Assembly (NCBI RefSeq): GCF_026241855.1
Contig: NZ_JAPJDC010000001.1
Span: 2,480,001-2,544,000, forward strand
From: Curtobacterium flaccumfaciens pv. betae
GTDB lineage: Bacteria > Actinomycetota > Actinomycetes > Actinomycetales > Microbacteriaceae
Length of the DNA: 64,000 nucleotides
Reading direction: 5' to 3'
Shown: positions 39,133 to 48,549 of the stretch, piece after piece
How positions within the stretch are numbered: position 1 is the stretch's first letter
How the letters are laid out: each line of letters begins with the position of its first letter
Position numbers and translations under genes: made by a program
Notes under the pieces: model-generated
What the model was told of the DNA's origin: nothing
The model's input: the letters and a program-made list of their open reading frames with translations, nothing else
Database searches by the model: none

Positions 39133-41697
39133 ATGTCTGCCCAGAAGACGTCTGCATCGCGGACCAAGCCCGTCTCAGCAGTCGGCGCCTTCATCGGATT
39201 CGTCGGGTTCAGTGCCCTCGCCGGCCTGCTCGTCACCATCGGTGTCACCCCGGCCATCGCGGTCGCCGGTGTCACGACGACGTCCACCATCGGCGTGTTC
39301 GAGTCCCTGCCGGAGTACATAGAGATCGGTGACCTCCCGCAGCGCAACGAGGTCTACGCGTACTCGGGCGGCAAGTCCGTGCACTTCGCGACCGTGTACG
39401 ACCAGAACCGCGAAGAGCTGAAGTTCGACCAGATCAGCGAACAGCTCAAGAACGCCGCGATCGACGGCGAGGACAAGCGCTTCTACGACCACGGCGGCGT
39501 CGACATGACGTCCCTCGTCCGCGCCGGCGTCGGCAGCCTCGCGGGCGGTCTCGGCGATTCCGGCGGTGGCTCCACGCTGACGATGCAGCTCGTCCGCAAC
39601 ATCAAGATGCAGCAGGCCCTCGAGCTCCCCACGAAGAAGGAGCAGGTCAAGGCCTACAACGAGGCAGTCGAGCAGACCATCCCCCGCAAGCTCGAGGAGA
39701 TGAAGCTCGCGATCGGGCTGGCGAAGAAGTACTCCAAGAAGGAGATCCTCACCGCCTACCTGAACATCGCCTACTTCGGCGACCAGACGTACGGCGTGCA
39801 GGCCGCCGCGCAGCACTACTACAACAAGAGCGCGACCGACCTGACCCCGGCCGAGGCGGCGTCACTGCTCGCCATCGTGCAGTACCCCGAGGCGCGCAAC
39901 CTGTCGAACCCGAAGAAGTACGAGGCGAACGTCGCCCGGCGCGACGTCATCCTGAAGTCGATGTACGCCCAGAAGAACCTGACGAAGGCCGAGTACGACC
40001 AGGCCGTCGCCTCGAACCCGAAGGACTACGTCCGCCTGACCCAGCCCTCGCAGGGGTGCCGGGCGTCGGTCGGCGACGGATCGCAGTTCTTCTGCGACTA
40101 CGCCGTCAAGGTCGTCAAGGAGATGTCGCAGCTCGGATCGTCGCAGAAGGCCCGTGACACCGCGTGGCGCAACGGCGGCTACAAGATCCAGACGACGCTG
40201 AACATCGACCTGAACGCCGAGCAGAAGCGACTCGTCAACACCTACGACAACAAGGCCGAGACCGGCCTGGCGCTGGGGGCCACGCTCAACTCGATCGAGG
40301 CGGGCACCGGTCGCATCCTGACGATGGCGCAGAACAAGGACTACGACCAGTCCCTGAAGTCCGCGCCGACGTCGACCTCGATCAACTACAGCGTCGACTA
40401 CAAGTACGGCAACTCCGGCGGCTTCCAGACCGGCTCGACGTACAAGCTGTTCACGCTCCTCGCCTGGCTCAAGGCTGGTCACGGTCTCAACGAGGTCGTC
40501 AGCGGCGCACCACGGAACATGTCGTCCGGCTGGACCGCCTGTGGGTCACCGATCACCGCGGGCAACTACAACCCGAAGAACGACAGCCCCGGTGAGAGCG
40601 GCAACTACACGGTGGCCGCCGCGACCGCGGGCTCCATCAACCTGGCGTTCCTGAACATGGCGCAGAAGCTCGACCTGTGCGACATCCGCGACACGGCGGA
40701 GTCCCTCGGCGTGCACCGCGCCGACGGCGGCGAACTGCAGTACACCCCGTCGTCCGTCCTCGGCGTCAACGAGATCGCTCCGATGACGATGGCAGCCGCC
40801 TACGCCGCTGTCGCGAACAACGGCATCTACTGCAAGCCGATCGCCATCGAGCAGGTCACCTCCCCCAGCGGCAAGCAGCTCGGCGGACAGACCAAGGACT
40901 GCAAGCAGGTGCTCGACCCCGAGGTGGCCCACGCCGCTGTCTACGCCATGAAGGGCACGATCGCCAGCGGTACCGCCCGCGGCGCGCAGACCCCGGACGG
41001 TACCCAGCTCTTCGCCAAGACGGGTACCACCGACACCGCGAACCAGATCTGGCTCGTCGGGTCGAGCTCGCGGGTCGCGACGGCGTACTGGCAGGGCAAC
41101 ACCGACGGCAAGCTCAACAACCTGCGGCACTACAGCAACGGGGTCAACGGCACGTACGCCGGTGTCCGAGCGAGCGTGTGGCAGCAGGCGATGACCCCGA
41201 TCAACGCCGCCTACCCCGCCGGTGCCTTCACCGACCCGAACACCTCCGCCCTCCGCGGCAACAGCAAGGCGCTGCCGGACCTCCGCGGCAAGACGGCCGA
41301 CGAGGCCCGCGCCGCGATCTCGGGTGCCGGCTTCACCTACGTCGACGGCGGCGCGCAGCCGGGCGCCGGCAAGGCCGGAACCGTGACCTCGACCTCACCG
41401 TCGGCCGGTTCGCTGCTGTCGTCCGGGTCGAGCGTCACCGTCTACACCTCCGACGGGTCGCAGATCACCGTGCCGTCGGTGACGGGCAAGCCCCTCTCCG
41501 ACGCACGCGCCCAGCTGAACCAGGTCGGGCTGACGAACGTCGCCATCGCCGAGCAGTACGCGAAGGGCGGCGGCGACAAGGAGTGCCGTGTCGCCTCGGT
41601 CGAGCCCGGCGTGCACACCGACGCCAACAAGGACTCGACGGTCACGCTGACCCTGTACGGCGACAAGAACGGCAAGGCGCCCAAGGACTGCAAGTGA
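39133..41697 (+). CDS. Bifunctional class A penicillin-binding protein with two PASTA domains
   Basis: An 854-residue PonA2-like enzyme that polymerises and cross-links peptidoglycan. One membrane helix (about residues 18-45) is followed by a GT51 domain with the catalytic Glu in EDKRFYDHGG and the GGSTLTMQLVRN motif. The transpeptidase has SxxK in TGSTYKLF, an SGN motif and FAKTGTT. Two PASTA repeats follow (LPDLRGKTADEA, VPSVTGKPLSDA) and may bind muropeptides. ATG at 39133 lies 7 nt after TAGGCT, so it is leaderless by appearance. The stop overlaps the metallophosphoesterase start by 4 nt. Confidence 0.94.
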   Translation: MSAQKTSASRTKPVSAVGAFIGFVGFSALAGLLVTIGVTPAIAVAGVTTTSTIGVFESLPEYIEIGDLPQRNEVYAYSGGKSVHFATVYDQNREELKFDQISEQLKNAAIDGEDKRFYDHGGVDMTSLVRAGVGSLAGGLGDSGGGSTLTMQLVRNIKMQQALELPTKKEQVKAYNEAVEQTIPRKLEEMKLAIGLAKKYSKKEILTAYLNIAYFGDQTYGVQAAAQHYYNKSATDLTPAEAASLLAIVQYPEARNLSNPKKYEANVARRDVILKSMYAQKNLTKAEYDQAVASNPKDYVRLTQPSQGCRASVGDGSQFFCDYAVKVVKEMSQLGSSQKARDTAWRNGGYKIQTTLNIDLNAEQKRLVNTYDNKAETGLALGATLNSIEAGTGRILTMAQNKDYDQSLKSAPTSTSINYSVDYKYGNSGGFQTGSTYKLFTLLAWLKAGHGLNEVVSGAPRNMSSGWTACGSPITAGNYNPKNDSPGESGNYTVAAATAGSINLAFLNMAQKLDLCDIRDTAESLGVHRADGGELQYTPSSVLGVNEIAPMTMAAAYAAVANNGIYCKPIAIEQVTSPSGKQLGGQTKDCKQVLDPEVAHAAVYAMKGTIASGTARGAQTPDGTQLFAKTGTTDTANQIWLVGSSSRVATAYWQGNTDGKLNNLRHYSNGVNGTYAGVRASVWQQAMTPINAAYPAGAFTDPNTSALRGNSKALPDLRGKTADEARAAISGAGFTYVDGGAQPGAGKAGTVTSTSPSAGSLLSSGSSVTVYTSDGSQITVPSVTGKPLSDARAQLNQVGLTNVAIAEQYAKGGGDKECRVASVEPGVHTDANKDSTVTLTLYGDKNGKAPKDCK

Positions 41698-42650
41698 CCC
41701 GCGGTCGTACCGCACTCGGGGTCCTCGCAGCCGGCGCGGCCGTCGGTGCCGCGTCGGCAGCGTGGGGTTCGCTCGTCGAGCGTCGCCGTTTCGGAATCCG
41801 GTGGGAGACCGTCCCGGTGCTCCCGCCGGGCTCCCGCGACGTCACCGTCCTGCACCTGTCCGACATCCACATGGCTCCGTGGCAGGCCGACAAGCAGCAG
41901 TGGCTGCGCGACCTGAGCCTGGTCGAACCGGACTTCATCGTGAACACCGGGGACAACCTCGGCCACGCGACCGCGAACGCCGCCGTGGAGTACGCGCTCG
42001 AGCCGTTCCGCGGCGTGCCCGGGGTCTTCGCCTACGGGTCGAACGACTTTTTCGGGCCCTCCCCGCGCAACCCGCTCAAGTACTTCTCCGGGCCGAGCCG
42101 GATGCACAAGGCCGCGGAGCCCGTCGGTCTCGACATCGATCGGCAGACGGCGTTCTTCGAGTCGCTCGGGTGGCTCGATCTGAACGACCAGGCGCACGCG
42201 ATCGAACTCCGCGGCTCCCGCTTCGAGCTGTTCGGCACATCGGACGCGCACCGCGACTGGGACCGGCTCGACCTGCTCCCCACCAACGTCGACGAGATGC
42301 GCAGTGACGTGCCGTGGTCCGAGGACGAGGACGGCCCAGCACCGGTCGCCATCGGTGTCACGCACGCCCCCTACCGTCGGGTGCTCGATGCCTTCGTGAC
42401 CCAGGGCGCCGACATCATCTTCGCCGGGCACACCCACGGCGGTCAGGTGGCGGTCCCCGGGGTCGGCGCGCTCGTCACGAACAGCGACCTCCCCCGCCGG
42501 TACGCCAGTGGGCTGCACAAGTGGGAGCACCGCAACCACTGGTCGTGGCTCGAGGTCTCCGCGGGCCTCGGCACCTCGATCTACGCGCCCGTCCGGTTCG
42601 CCTGCCGACCCGAGGCCGTCGTGGTCACCCTCTCCGCACGGGCGTCCTGA
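41694..42650 (+). CDS. Metallophosphoesterase, membrane-anchored
   Basis: A 318-residue calcineurin-like phosphoesterase. An N-terminal hydrophobic helix (residues 6-25) anchors it. Metal-binding blocks are HLSDIHMAP, NTGDNLGH, YGSNDFF and FAGHTHGGQ, complete for a dinuclear centre. Homologues downstream of class A PBPs are found across actinobacteria (Rv3683 type), so a role in cell-envelope metabolism is likely. GTG at 41694 overlaps the PBP stop (GTGA), showing translational coupling. Confidence 0.92.
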   Translation: MTRGRTALGVLAAGAAVGAASAAWGSLVERRRFGIRWETVPVLPPGSRDVTVLHLSDIHMAPWQADKQQWLRDLSLVEPDFIVNTGDNLGHATANAAVEYALEPFRGVPGVFAYGSNDFFGPSPRNPLKYFSGPSRMHKAAEPVGLDIDRQTAFFESLGWLDLNDQAHAIELRGSRFELFGTSDAHRDWDRLDLLPTNVDEMRSDVPWSEDEDGPAPVAIGVTHAPYRRVLDAFVTQGADIIFAGHTHGGQVAVPGVGALVTNSDLPRRYASGLHKWEHRNHWSWLEVSAGLGTSIYAPVRFACRPEAVVVTLSARAS

Positions 42651-42743
42651 CCCGACTCGCCCGGGAGTTCGCCGGATGGTCGTGAGCACCCTGGATCATC
42701 GGATAGTATTGTCGGGTTGCTCCGGTACGGAGTGATCACACCG

Positions 42744-42818
<75 letters not shown>

Positions 42819-42838
42819 ACTGTGTTGAGACAGTACGA

Positions 42839-42872
42839 AGAAGGCCCTGGTTCTCCGGAACCAGGGCCTTCT
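42839..42872 (+). terminator. Terminator of tRNA-Pro
   Basis: A perfect 15-bp stem (42839-42853 with 42858-42872) with tetraloop TCCG lies 21 nt after the tRNA and is followed by GCTTTCC. Confidence 0.85.
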
Positions 42873-42974
42873 GCTTTCCCCGGGCGCAGCACGACCGTCC
42901 GATGGGTCGCACGACCCACTCGGTCCGTTCGTCCCCCGCTGCGAGCACCACCTCCCGCTACGCTCGCAAACGCC

Positions 42975-44009
42975 ATGCAGAACGACCATCCCCTCGCCGC
43001 CGTGCTCACCACGATCGCTGCGGAGTTCCCCGACATCGCGGACGACCCGGTGCTCGCGAAGAACCTGACGGAGAACGTCACGTCGATGATCGCCGAGGCC
43101 CACGAGCGCTACGCGGCGGGGACCGACGGCAGCGTCGTGAGCCACACGTTCCTCGACCCCGAGCACCTGGCGACCGGCAGTCTGCACGCCGAGCACGCCC
43201 AGCACCCGGCCGGCGCGATGCTCGCGGCGGAGATGCTCTTCGACGCCTACCTGCCGGTCTTCGTCGACGAGGTCGGCGCGGCGTCCACCGCCGAGGTCCT
43301 GCGGGCCACCAGGGCCCTGCACGCCGGCATCTGGAGCCGGTTCCCGGCCGGAGCGGTCGCGTACACGGAGGCGCTGCGCCAGCGTGTCACCACGGCACAC
43401 CTGGACTCCCGCACGCAGATCGCGCGAGACCTGCACGACCGCGTGGCACACGGCATCCTCGCCGGGTTGCAGCGCCTCGACCTCGTCCTGCTGACGGACC
43501 CGCCCGCGGACGAGCGCGCCGCACAGCTCGACGACGCGGCACGGTTGCTCCGGAGTGCACTCGGCGACGTGCAGGACCTCGCGGTGAGCCTGCACGCCCG
43601 CGTCGGTGACGCGCTGCTGGACGACGCGCTCCGCCGCCACGTGCACGACCTGTTCCCCGACGACGACCACCTGTCCATCGAGTCGACGGGCACCTCCGGC
43701 CCGCTGCCGAACTGGCAGGCAGAGGAAGCGCTGACGATCCTGCTCGAGGCGCTCACGAACCGCAGCAAGCACGCCCCGGGGTCGACGGCCTCGGTGCGCT
43801 TCGCGTGGTCGCCCGCTGCCGTGGTGGTGACGGTGACCGACGACGGCCCGGGCTTCGACGTGCACAGCGACGTCGACGGTCGCCTCGGGCAGCAGACGAT
43901 GCGCGAGCGCGCCGCGGTGATCGGCGCTCGGCTCCACGTCGAGAGCACCCGCGGCAGCCGACAGCACGGCACCACCGTCCGCCTGAGGATCCCGAGGGGC
44001 ACCCTGTGA
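42975..44009 (+). CDS. Two-component sensor histidine kinase (HisKA_3), soluble
   Basis: A 344-residue kinase without membrane helices. The N-terminal 135 residues are a helical sensor of unknown ligand. The dimerisation/phosphoacceptor motif ARDLHDRVAHGILAG holds the His. The ATPase domain has the N-box-like EALTNRSKHA and the DDGPGFD motif. ATG at 42975 is the first plausible start after the tRNA-Pro terminator; TACGCT lies 10 nt upstream. The stop overlaps the response regulator start by 4 nt, so kinase and regulator form a pair. Confidence 0.9.
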   Translation: MQNDHPLAAVLTTIAAEFPDIADDPVLAKNLTENVTSMIAEAHERYAAGTDGSVVSHTFLDPEHLATGSLHAEHAQHPAGAMLAAEMLFDAYLPVFVDEVGAASTAEVLRATRALHAGIWSRFPAGAVAYTEALRQRVTTAHLDSRTQIARDLHDRVAHGILAGLQRLDLVLLTDPPADERAAQLDDAARLLRSALGDVQDLAVSLHARVGDALLDDALRRHVHDLFPDDDHLSIESTGTSGPLPNWQAEEALTILLEALTNRSKHAPGSTASVRFAWSPAAVVVTVTDDGPGFDVHSDVDGRLGQQTMRERAAVIGARLHVESTRGSRQHGTTVRLRIPRGTL

Positions 44010-44623
44010 CCGTCACCCACGTCGCCATCGTCGACGACCACCGGCTGTTCCGTGAAGGGCTCGCCACCATCCTGGCCGCGGTCCCCACGATCCGCGTCGT
44101 CGCACACGGCGAGCGACCGGCCGAGGTGCTCGACTCCCCCGAGGCCGCCGCGGTCGACGTCCTGTTGCTCGACGTCGAGCTGGACGGTCCTCCGGCACGG
44201 ACGACGATCGCCACGATCCGCCGCACCCGCCCGGACATCCGGGTGGTGGTGCTCACGATGCACCGGGACGCGGTCCTCCGCCGCACCCTGCTCGACGCCG
44301 GCGCGGTCGACTTCGTCACGAAGGACACCCCGAGCCGCGAACTCGTCGACCGGATCGCGCGTGCGGCGCATGCCGATGCGGCTCCCGTCACGTTCCCCGT
44401 CGACCTGGTCACCGAGGCCCGTGCCGGCTCACCGCTGAGCGACCGCGAGCTCGAGGTCCTGCGACTCATCGCCGCCGCACGCACCAACGCCGAGATCGCC
44501 GCCGACCTGCAGCTCGCGATCGGCACCGTCAAGCGGCACGTCTACAACGTGTTCCGCAAGCTCGACGTCGGCTCCCGCGTCGGTGCCGTCGCCGCGGCCA
44601 CGCGCCTAGGCCTGCTCACCTGA
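44006..44623 (+). CDS. LuxR-type (NarL family) response regulator
   Basis: A 205-residue regulator: receiver domain with acidic pocket VDDH and phospho-Asp in LLLDVELDG, switch region VVVLTMHRD and Lys in VTKDTPS; then a LuxR-type HTH, LSDRELEVLRLIAAARTNAE. It is coupled to the kinase upstream (GTGA overlap). Target genes are unknown; the convergent monooxygenase gene is not obviously linked. A strong hairpin terminator follows. Confidence 0.92.
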   Translation: MTVTHVAIVDDHRLFREGLATILAAVPTIRVVAHGERPAEVLDSPEAAAVDVLLLDVELDGPPARTTIATIRRTRPDIRVVVLTMHRDAVLRRTLLDAGAVDFVTKDTPSRELVDRIARAAHADAAPVTFPVDLVTEARAGSPLSDRELEVLRLIAAARTNAEIAADLQLAIGTVKRHVYNVFRKLDVGSRVGAVAAATRLGLLT

Positions 44624-44639
44624 GGCTCCACGGAACTCC

Positions 44640-44690
44640 GTGAGCAGCAATGGTCGGGTGCCCAGTGGACACCCGACCATTCCTGCTCAC
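44640..44690. terminator. Bidirectional hairpin terminator
   Basis: A stem of about 21 bp with one mismatch (44640-44660 with 44670-44690) lies between the converging response regulator and monooxygenase genes. Confidence 0.8.
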
Positions 44691-44703
44691 GAAGCGACCC
44701 GGA

Positions 44704-45750
44704 CTAGACGGACGCAGCAGCCGCGCCCGCGGGAACGAGCTTGCCGGCGGCGTGCAGCCCGGCCACGACGTCGAGCGCCTGGTGCCGGTACCGCGCCTGC
44801 GCAGCACCGGGCGACACGATCACGCCGTTCGCCCCGGTCGACGCCACGAGTGCGTTGATCTTCTCCGCGACCTGCTCGGCGTTGCCGTAGGCCTGACGCT
44901 CGGTACGGGCGGCGATGAACCGACGCTCGAGGTCGTTGAACTCGTAGGCACGCGCCTCGTCCATCGACACCGGCTCAGGCTTCCGGCCCGAGCGCATCCG
45001 GATGAACGAGATCATGCCCGGGGCGCTCTGCTCGTCGATGACGGCGGGGTCCTCGTCGGTGACGACCTGCACGCCGATCAGCGCGTTCGGCGTCTCGCGG
45101 AAGCGCGACGGACGGAACGAGTCGCGGTACAGGGCGAGCGCGGCCTCGGTGTTATCCGACGCGAAGTGGTGGGCGAACGCGAACGAGATGCCGAGCGCAC
45201 CGGCGACCTGGGCGCTGTAGCCCGAGGACCCGAGCAGCCAGAACTCCGGCACGTCGCCGTAGCCAGGCACGGCACGGATGCCGGCCAGCGGGTTCTCCGC
45301 GCCCATGCCGGTGAAGAACCCGATCAGGTCGGCCAGGCGGTCCGGGAAGTCGTCGACGTCGAGTCGATCCGTACGGCGGAGGGCCATCGCCGTCGCGCCG
45401 TCGGTGCCGGGAGCGCGCCCGAGCCCGAGGTCGACCCGGTCGCCGTACAGGGCACGGAGCGTGCCGAACTGCTCGGCGACGACGAGGGGCGCGTGGTTCG
45501 GCAGCATGACGCCACCCGAACCGATGCGGATGGTCGAGGTGGCCGCACCCACGGCGCTCAGCAGCACCGCCGGAGCCGAGGACGTGATGCCCGGCATCCC
45601 GTGGTGCTCGGCGACCCAGAACCGCTCGTACCCGAGCTGCTCCGCGTGCACGGCCATGTCGATGGACCCCTGCAGGGCCTCGGTGTTGGACTGGCCGTAC
45701 TCGCGGGTGGCCAGGTCGAGGACGGACAGGTGCAGGGTGTCGTCGGTCAT
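44704..45750 (-). CDS. LLM-class (luciferase-like) flavin-dependent oxidoreductase
   Basis: A 348-residue TIM-barrel flavoprotein. Family motifs include LGYERFWVAEHHGMPG, RIGSGGVMLPNHAPL, EQFGTLRALYGDRVDLGLGR and the C-terminal VIVSPGAAQ. It resembles the MsnO8-type LLM proteins. The reaction and substrate are unknown; a reduced flavin supplied by another protein is likely. The start is ATG 45750. It is monocistronic, flanked by hairpins on both sides. Confidence 0.88.
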   Translation of the reverse strand: MTDDTLHLSVLDLATREYGQSNTEALQGSIDMAVHAEQLGYERFWVAEHHGMPGITSSAPAVLLSAVGAATSTIRIGSGGVMLPNHAPLVVAEQFGTLRALYGDRVDLGLGRAPGTDGATAMALRRTDRLDVDDFPDRLADLIGFFTGMGAENPLAGIRAVPGYGDVPEFWLLGSSGYSAQVAGALGISFAFAHHFASDNTEAALALYRDSFRPSRFRETPNALIGVQVVTDEDPAVIDEQSAPGMISFIRMRSGRKPEPVSMDEARAYEFNDLERRFIAARTERQAYGNAEQVAEKINALVASTGANGVIVSPGAAQARYRHQALDVVAGLHAAGKLVPAGAAAASV

Positions 45751-45932
45751 GTGGTCACCAACGCACGCGGGCCCGCCCGCATTCCACCCCGGACCTGGAC
45801 GTCGACCGGTCAGGACATGCCGTCGCCCGGCCGCCGACGGGTCACCAGGCGTCGCCTGGAGGTCGCGGCAGCGACGGTTCGCGACCACTCGGCGGACGCG
45901 TGCGGCGCGCCCTGGACGCACCGTGCAGCGGA

Positions 45933-45969
45933 CTGGAGGCCCGTGGCGGGGCCCGTACCGCGCCTCCAG
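45933..45969. terminator. Hairpin terminator after tdk
   Basis: CTGGAGGC (45933-45940) pairs with GCCTCCAG (45962-45969), with further pairing inside. It lies 34 nt beyond the tdk stop. The remaining 45751-46002 sequence has no gene. Confidence 0.6.
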
Positions 45970-46002
45970 GCCGCCCTTCGGTGGCGTCTCGGGCGCCGAG
46001 CG

Positions 46003-46629
46003 TCAGGCGCCGTCGAGGCGGCCGCCGGACTCCGTCAGGTAGCAGTTGGCGCAGAGCGACTCGTAGGCGACGTCGACGCCGTCGATCGCGACCTGGGAGC
46101 CGTCGAAGACGAACCGACCGTCGACCGTGCGGGCGTTGAAGACCGCCTTGCGGCCGCAGCGGCAGATGGTCTTCAGCTCTTCGAGGGAGTGCGCGACCTC
46201 GAGCAGGCGGGCGCTGCCGGGGAACGCCTCGGTGCGGAAGTCCGTGCGGATGCCGTACGTGATGACCGGGATCTCGTCGAGCACCGCGATGCGCAGCAGG
46301 TCGTCGACCTGCCGCGGGGTGAGGAACTGTGCCTCGTCGACGAGCACGCAGCTGACGGCCCGCACCATGCCGTCCAGGCGGTCCGACTCGGGGTCGACGG
46401 CGCCGGCCGCGGTGACGGCCTGGCGCACGTCGGCGTCCGGGGAGAAGACGATGTCGACGGTCCGGGTGACGCCCAGACGGGAGACGATCTCACGGTCGCC
46501 CTTGGTGTCCACGGCGGGCTTGGCGAGCAGCACCCGGTGCCCGCGCTCCTCGTAGTTGTACGCGGCCTGCAGCAGGCCCGTGCTCTTGCCGCTGTTCATC
46601 GCGCCGTAGCGGAAGTAGAGCTTCGCCAC
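46003..46629 (-). CDS. tdk: Thymidine kinase
   Basis: A 208-residue class II thymidine kinase that salvages thymidine by phosphorylation. The P-loop is RYGAMNSGKST, the Walker B/catalytic region VLVDEAQFLTPRQ and the lasso zinc site TICRCGRKA with LCANCYLT. Length and order are standard. GTG at 46629 shares one base with the stop of the upstream response regulator gene, so tdk is the last gene of a four-gene operon with signalling proteins, an uncommon partner set. Confidence 0.95.
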   Translation of the reverse strand: MAKLYFRYGAMNSGKSTGLLQAAYNYEERGHRVLLAKPAVDTKGDREIVSRLGVTRTVDIVFSPDADVRQAVTAAGAVDPESDRLDGMVRAVSCVLVDEAQFLTPRQVDDLLRIAVLDEIPVITYGIRTDFRTEAFPGSARLLEVAHSLEELKTICRCGRKAVFNARTVDGRFVFDGSQVAIDGVDVAYESLCANCYLTESGGRLDGA

Positions 46630-47330
46630 TACGCGAGGAACCCGTCCTCGGCGGCCCGCCGGATGAGGTCGGACTTCTTCGAGGCGGGGCGGCCCACCTT
46701 GCTGTACTTCTCGCGCACGCGACGCAGGTAGGTCTTGGCGGTCTCGTACTGCACGTTCATCTGCGCGGCGACCTCGTTCGTCGAGTAGCCGGACACGTAG
46801 AGCCGGAGCGCCTCTTCTTCACCGGCGCTGAGCTTCGGCCGCTGGTGGGCGGCGGCGCCCGTCGGCAGCGGACGCCACTCCCGGGGCTGCGGGGTCTCGC
46901 GGGCGACGCCCATGATCTCGCGGGCGACGTCCATGACCTCGCGCATCGGGAGCGACTTCGACAGGAACGCCGCGGCACCGGCGGCCAGGGCACGGTCGCG
47001 GGACTCACGGCTGTCGACGCTCGAGAGCACGATCACCTTCGCGCCGGCGGCACGACAGGTGCGGACGCGGGCCTCGATCGAGACGGGTTCCTTGAGCTGG
47101 AAGTCGAGGAACACCAGGTCGGTCGGGAAGCTGTCGCTGTGGACCATCTCGAGCCAGGTGTGCGCGGTCAGGGCCAGGTCGAAGTCGAACGCGTTCACCG
47201 CGATCCAGCTCGACAGGCTGTCCAGCAGCACCTCGTGGTCGTCGAGGATGGCCAGCCGCACACGTCGTGCTCCCGGGTTCGGGAGGGACGGCAACCCCTC
47301 CGAGAGCCTGTTCGGGTCAGTGCTGGTCAT
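46629..47330 (-). CDS. LuxR-type response regulator
   Basis: A 233-residue regulator. The receiver has AILDDHEVL, phospho-Asp in LVFLDFQLKE and Lys in FLSKSLPMRE. The HTH is KLSAGEEEALRLYVSGYSTN followed by EVAAQMNVQYETAKTY. The start is ATG 47330, 14 nt inside the end of the upstream sensor gene. It is the output of the two membrane sensor proteins encoded just upstream. Confidence 0.9.
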   Translation of the reverse strand: MTSTDPNRLSEGLPSLPNPGARRVRLAILDDHEVLLDSLSSWIAVNAFDFDLALTAHTWLEMVHSDSFPTDLVFLDFQLKEPVSIEARVRTCRAAGAKVIVLSSVDSRESRDRALAAGAAAFLSKSLPMREVMDVAREIMGVARETPQPREWRPLPTGAAAHQRPKLSAGEEEALRLYVSGYSTNEVAAQMNVQYETAKTYLRRVREKYSKVGRPASKKSDLIRRAAEDGFLA

Positions 47331-48549
47331 AGGAGAACCTTAGTGCGAGGGCGGAAGGGCGGACCGCGACGTCGAGGTCGGGGAACGTCACGCGGAGGAC
47401 GGCGAAGTAGGGGTCGAAGGTGCGGTGGATGCCGATGTCGGAGTCCGCCACGGCGAGCTCCATGTCGACGGTCACCCGAGCGGGTGCGGGCGACTGCGCG
47501 GGCCGGGCTGCAAGGGGCGCCGACGCTGCCAGGGACGCCGCCTGGGCGGCCGGGTCCGCCACCGTGTGTGCTCGTCGCACCGTCGCGCGGAACCCGGCCG
47601 GGTCGACGGTCGACGCGCGGAGCGCTGCGCGGACGAAGGTGCGGACGACCGCCCGCTGGTCGGTGTCGAGCGTCGCGATGAGGCCGTCGGGGTCGTCGAC
47701 CACCGGCGCCTGGCCGCCGTCGACCCGGACGGCGTGCTCGAACCAGGTGCGATCGGCGTCGGCGACCATGGACGCCCGGATGCCGTCGGCGATCGCGCGG
47801 GCACGGGCACGGTCGGCGTCGGTGATGACGTCGCGCGTGCGGAGCTCGGCGAAGAACGGGGCGACGTCGCGGGACAGGATCGTCGAGCGGTCCTGCTGCA
47901 CGCTCGCCGCGATGCCGTCCCGCTCGGCACGCGCGACGGAGTACGACCCGGCACGGATCTGCACCCGTTCGGCGAGCCCCGCAAAGGTCCAGGCGAACAC
48001 CGCGGACGCGGCGGTCAGCACGAGCGTCGGGGCCGCGGCCAGGAACGCCGCGACGGCGACCGGCACCTCGTGCGGGAACTCGGCTGCACCCGCGCCCCAG
48101 GTCACGGCGTTCACCGCGGCCAGGACGACTCCGCCGATCGTCAGGTCGGTCCACGGGCGGTACGGCGCGACCATGACGATGCCGGTCGCGGTGATCAGGG
48201 ACATGAAGTCGTTCAGGGCACTGCGGTCCGGCCCCCACTGCGCCGCGACGCTCGTGACCGACGCCAGGCCGAGCAACCCGACGTGCGCGACGAACGCCGA
48301 ACGCGGGAACGGCGCACGGAACGGGCTCGAGGCAGCGAGCACCACCACCGCCGAGGCCGCGACGAGCAGCACCGTGAGGGCGCTGAGTGTCGGGCTGCCC
48401 ACGACGTCGCGGTCGAAGATCGACACGAGCAGGGCCCAGACGACGCTGCCGGCCCCGAGCACGAGGGCCAGGGGCCGCGACCCCATCGCGCCGAGCGGGT
48501 CGTACTGCTGCGCGGTGCGGCGGGACCCGCGCTGCCGTGCCGCCGTCAT
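47317..48549 (-). CDS. Membrane sensor protein, degenerate histidine-kinase-like
   Basis: A 410-residue protein with about six membrane helices in residues 25-185, then a cytoplasmic helical region. No H-box or clear ATP-binding motifs are present; the C-terminus (DLDVAVRPSALALRFSYD) may be the relic of an ATPase domain. It probably works with the intact kinase encoded upstream, as a sensor or partner. ATG at 48549 overlaps the kinase stop by 4 nt, and its own stop overlaps the regulator start by 14 nt. Confidence 0.7.
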   Translation of the reverse strand: MTAARQRGSRRTAQQYDPLGAMGSRPLALVLGAGSVVWALLVSIFDRDVVGSPTLSALTVLLVAASAVVVLAASSPFRAPFPRSAFVAHVGLLGLASVTSVAAQWGPDRSALNDFMSLITATGIVMVAPYRPWTDLTIGGVVLAAVNAVTWGAGAAEFPHEVPVAVAAFLAAAPTLVLTAASAVFAWTFAGLAERVQIRAGSYSVARAERDGIAASVQQDRSTILSRDVAPFFAELRTRDVITDADRARARAIADGIRASMVADADRTWFEHAVRVDGGQAPVVDDPDGLIATLDTDQRAVVRTFVRAALRASTVDPAGFRATVRRAHTVADPAAQAASLAASAPLAARPAQSPAPARVTVDMELAVADSDIGIHRTFDPYFAVLRVTFPDLDVAVRPSALALRFSYDQH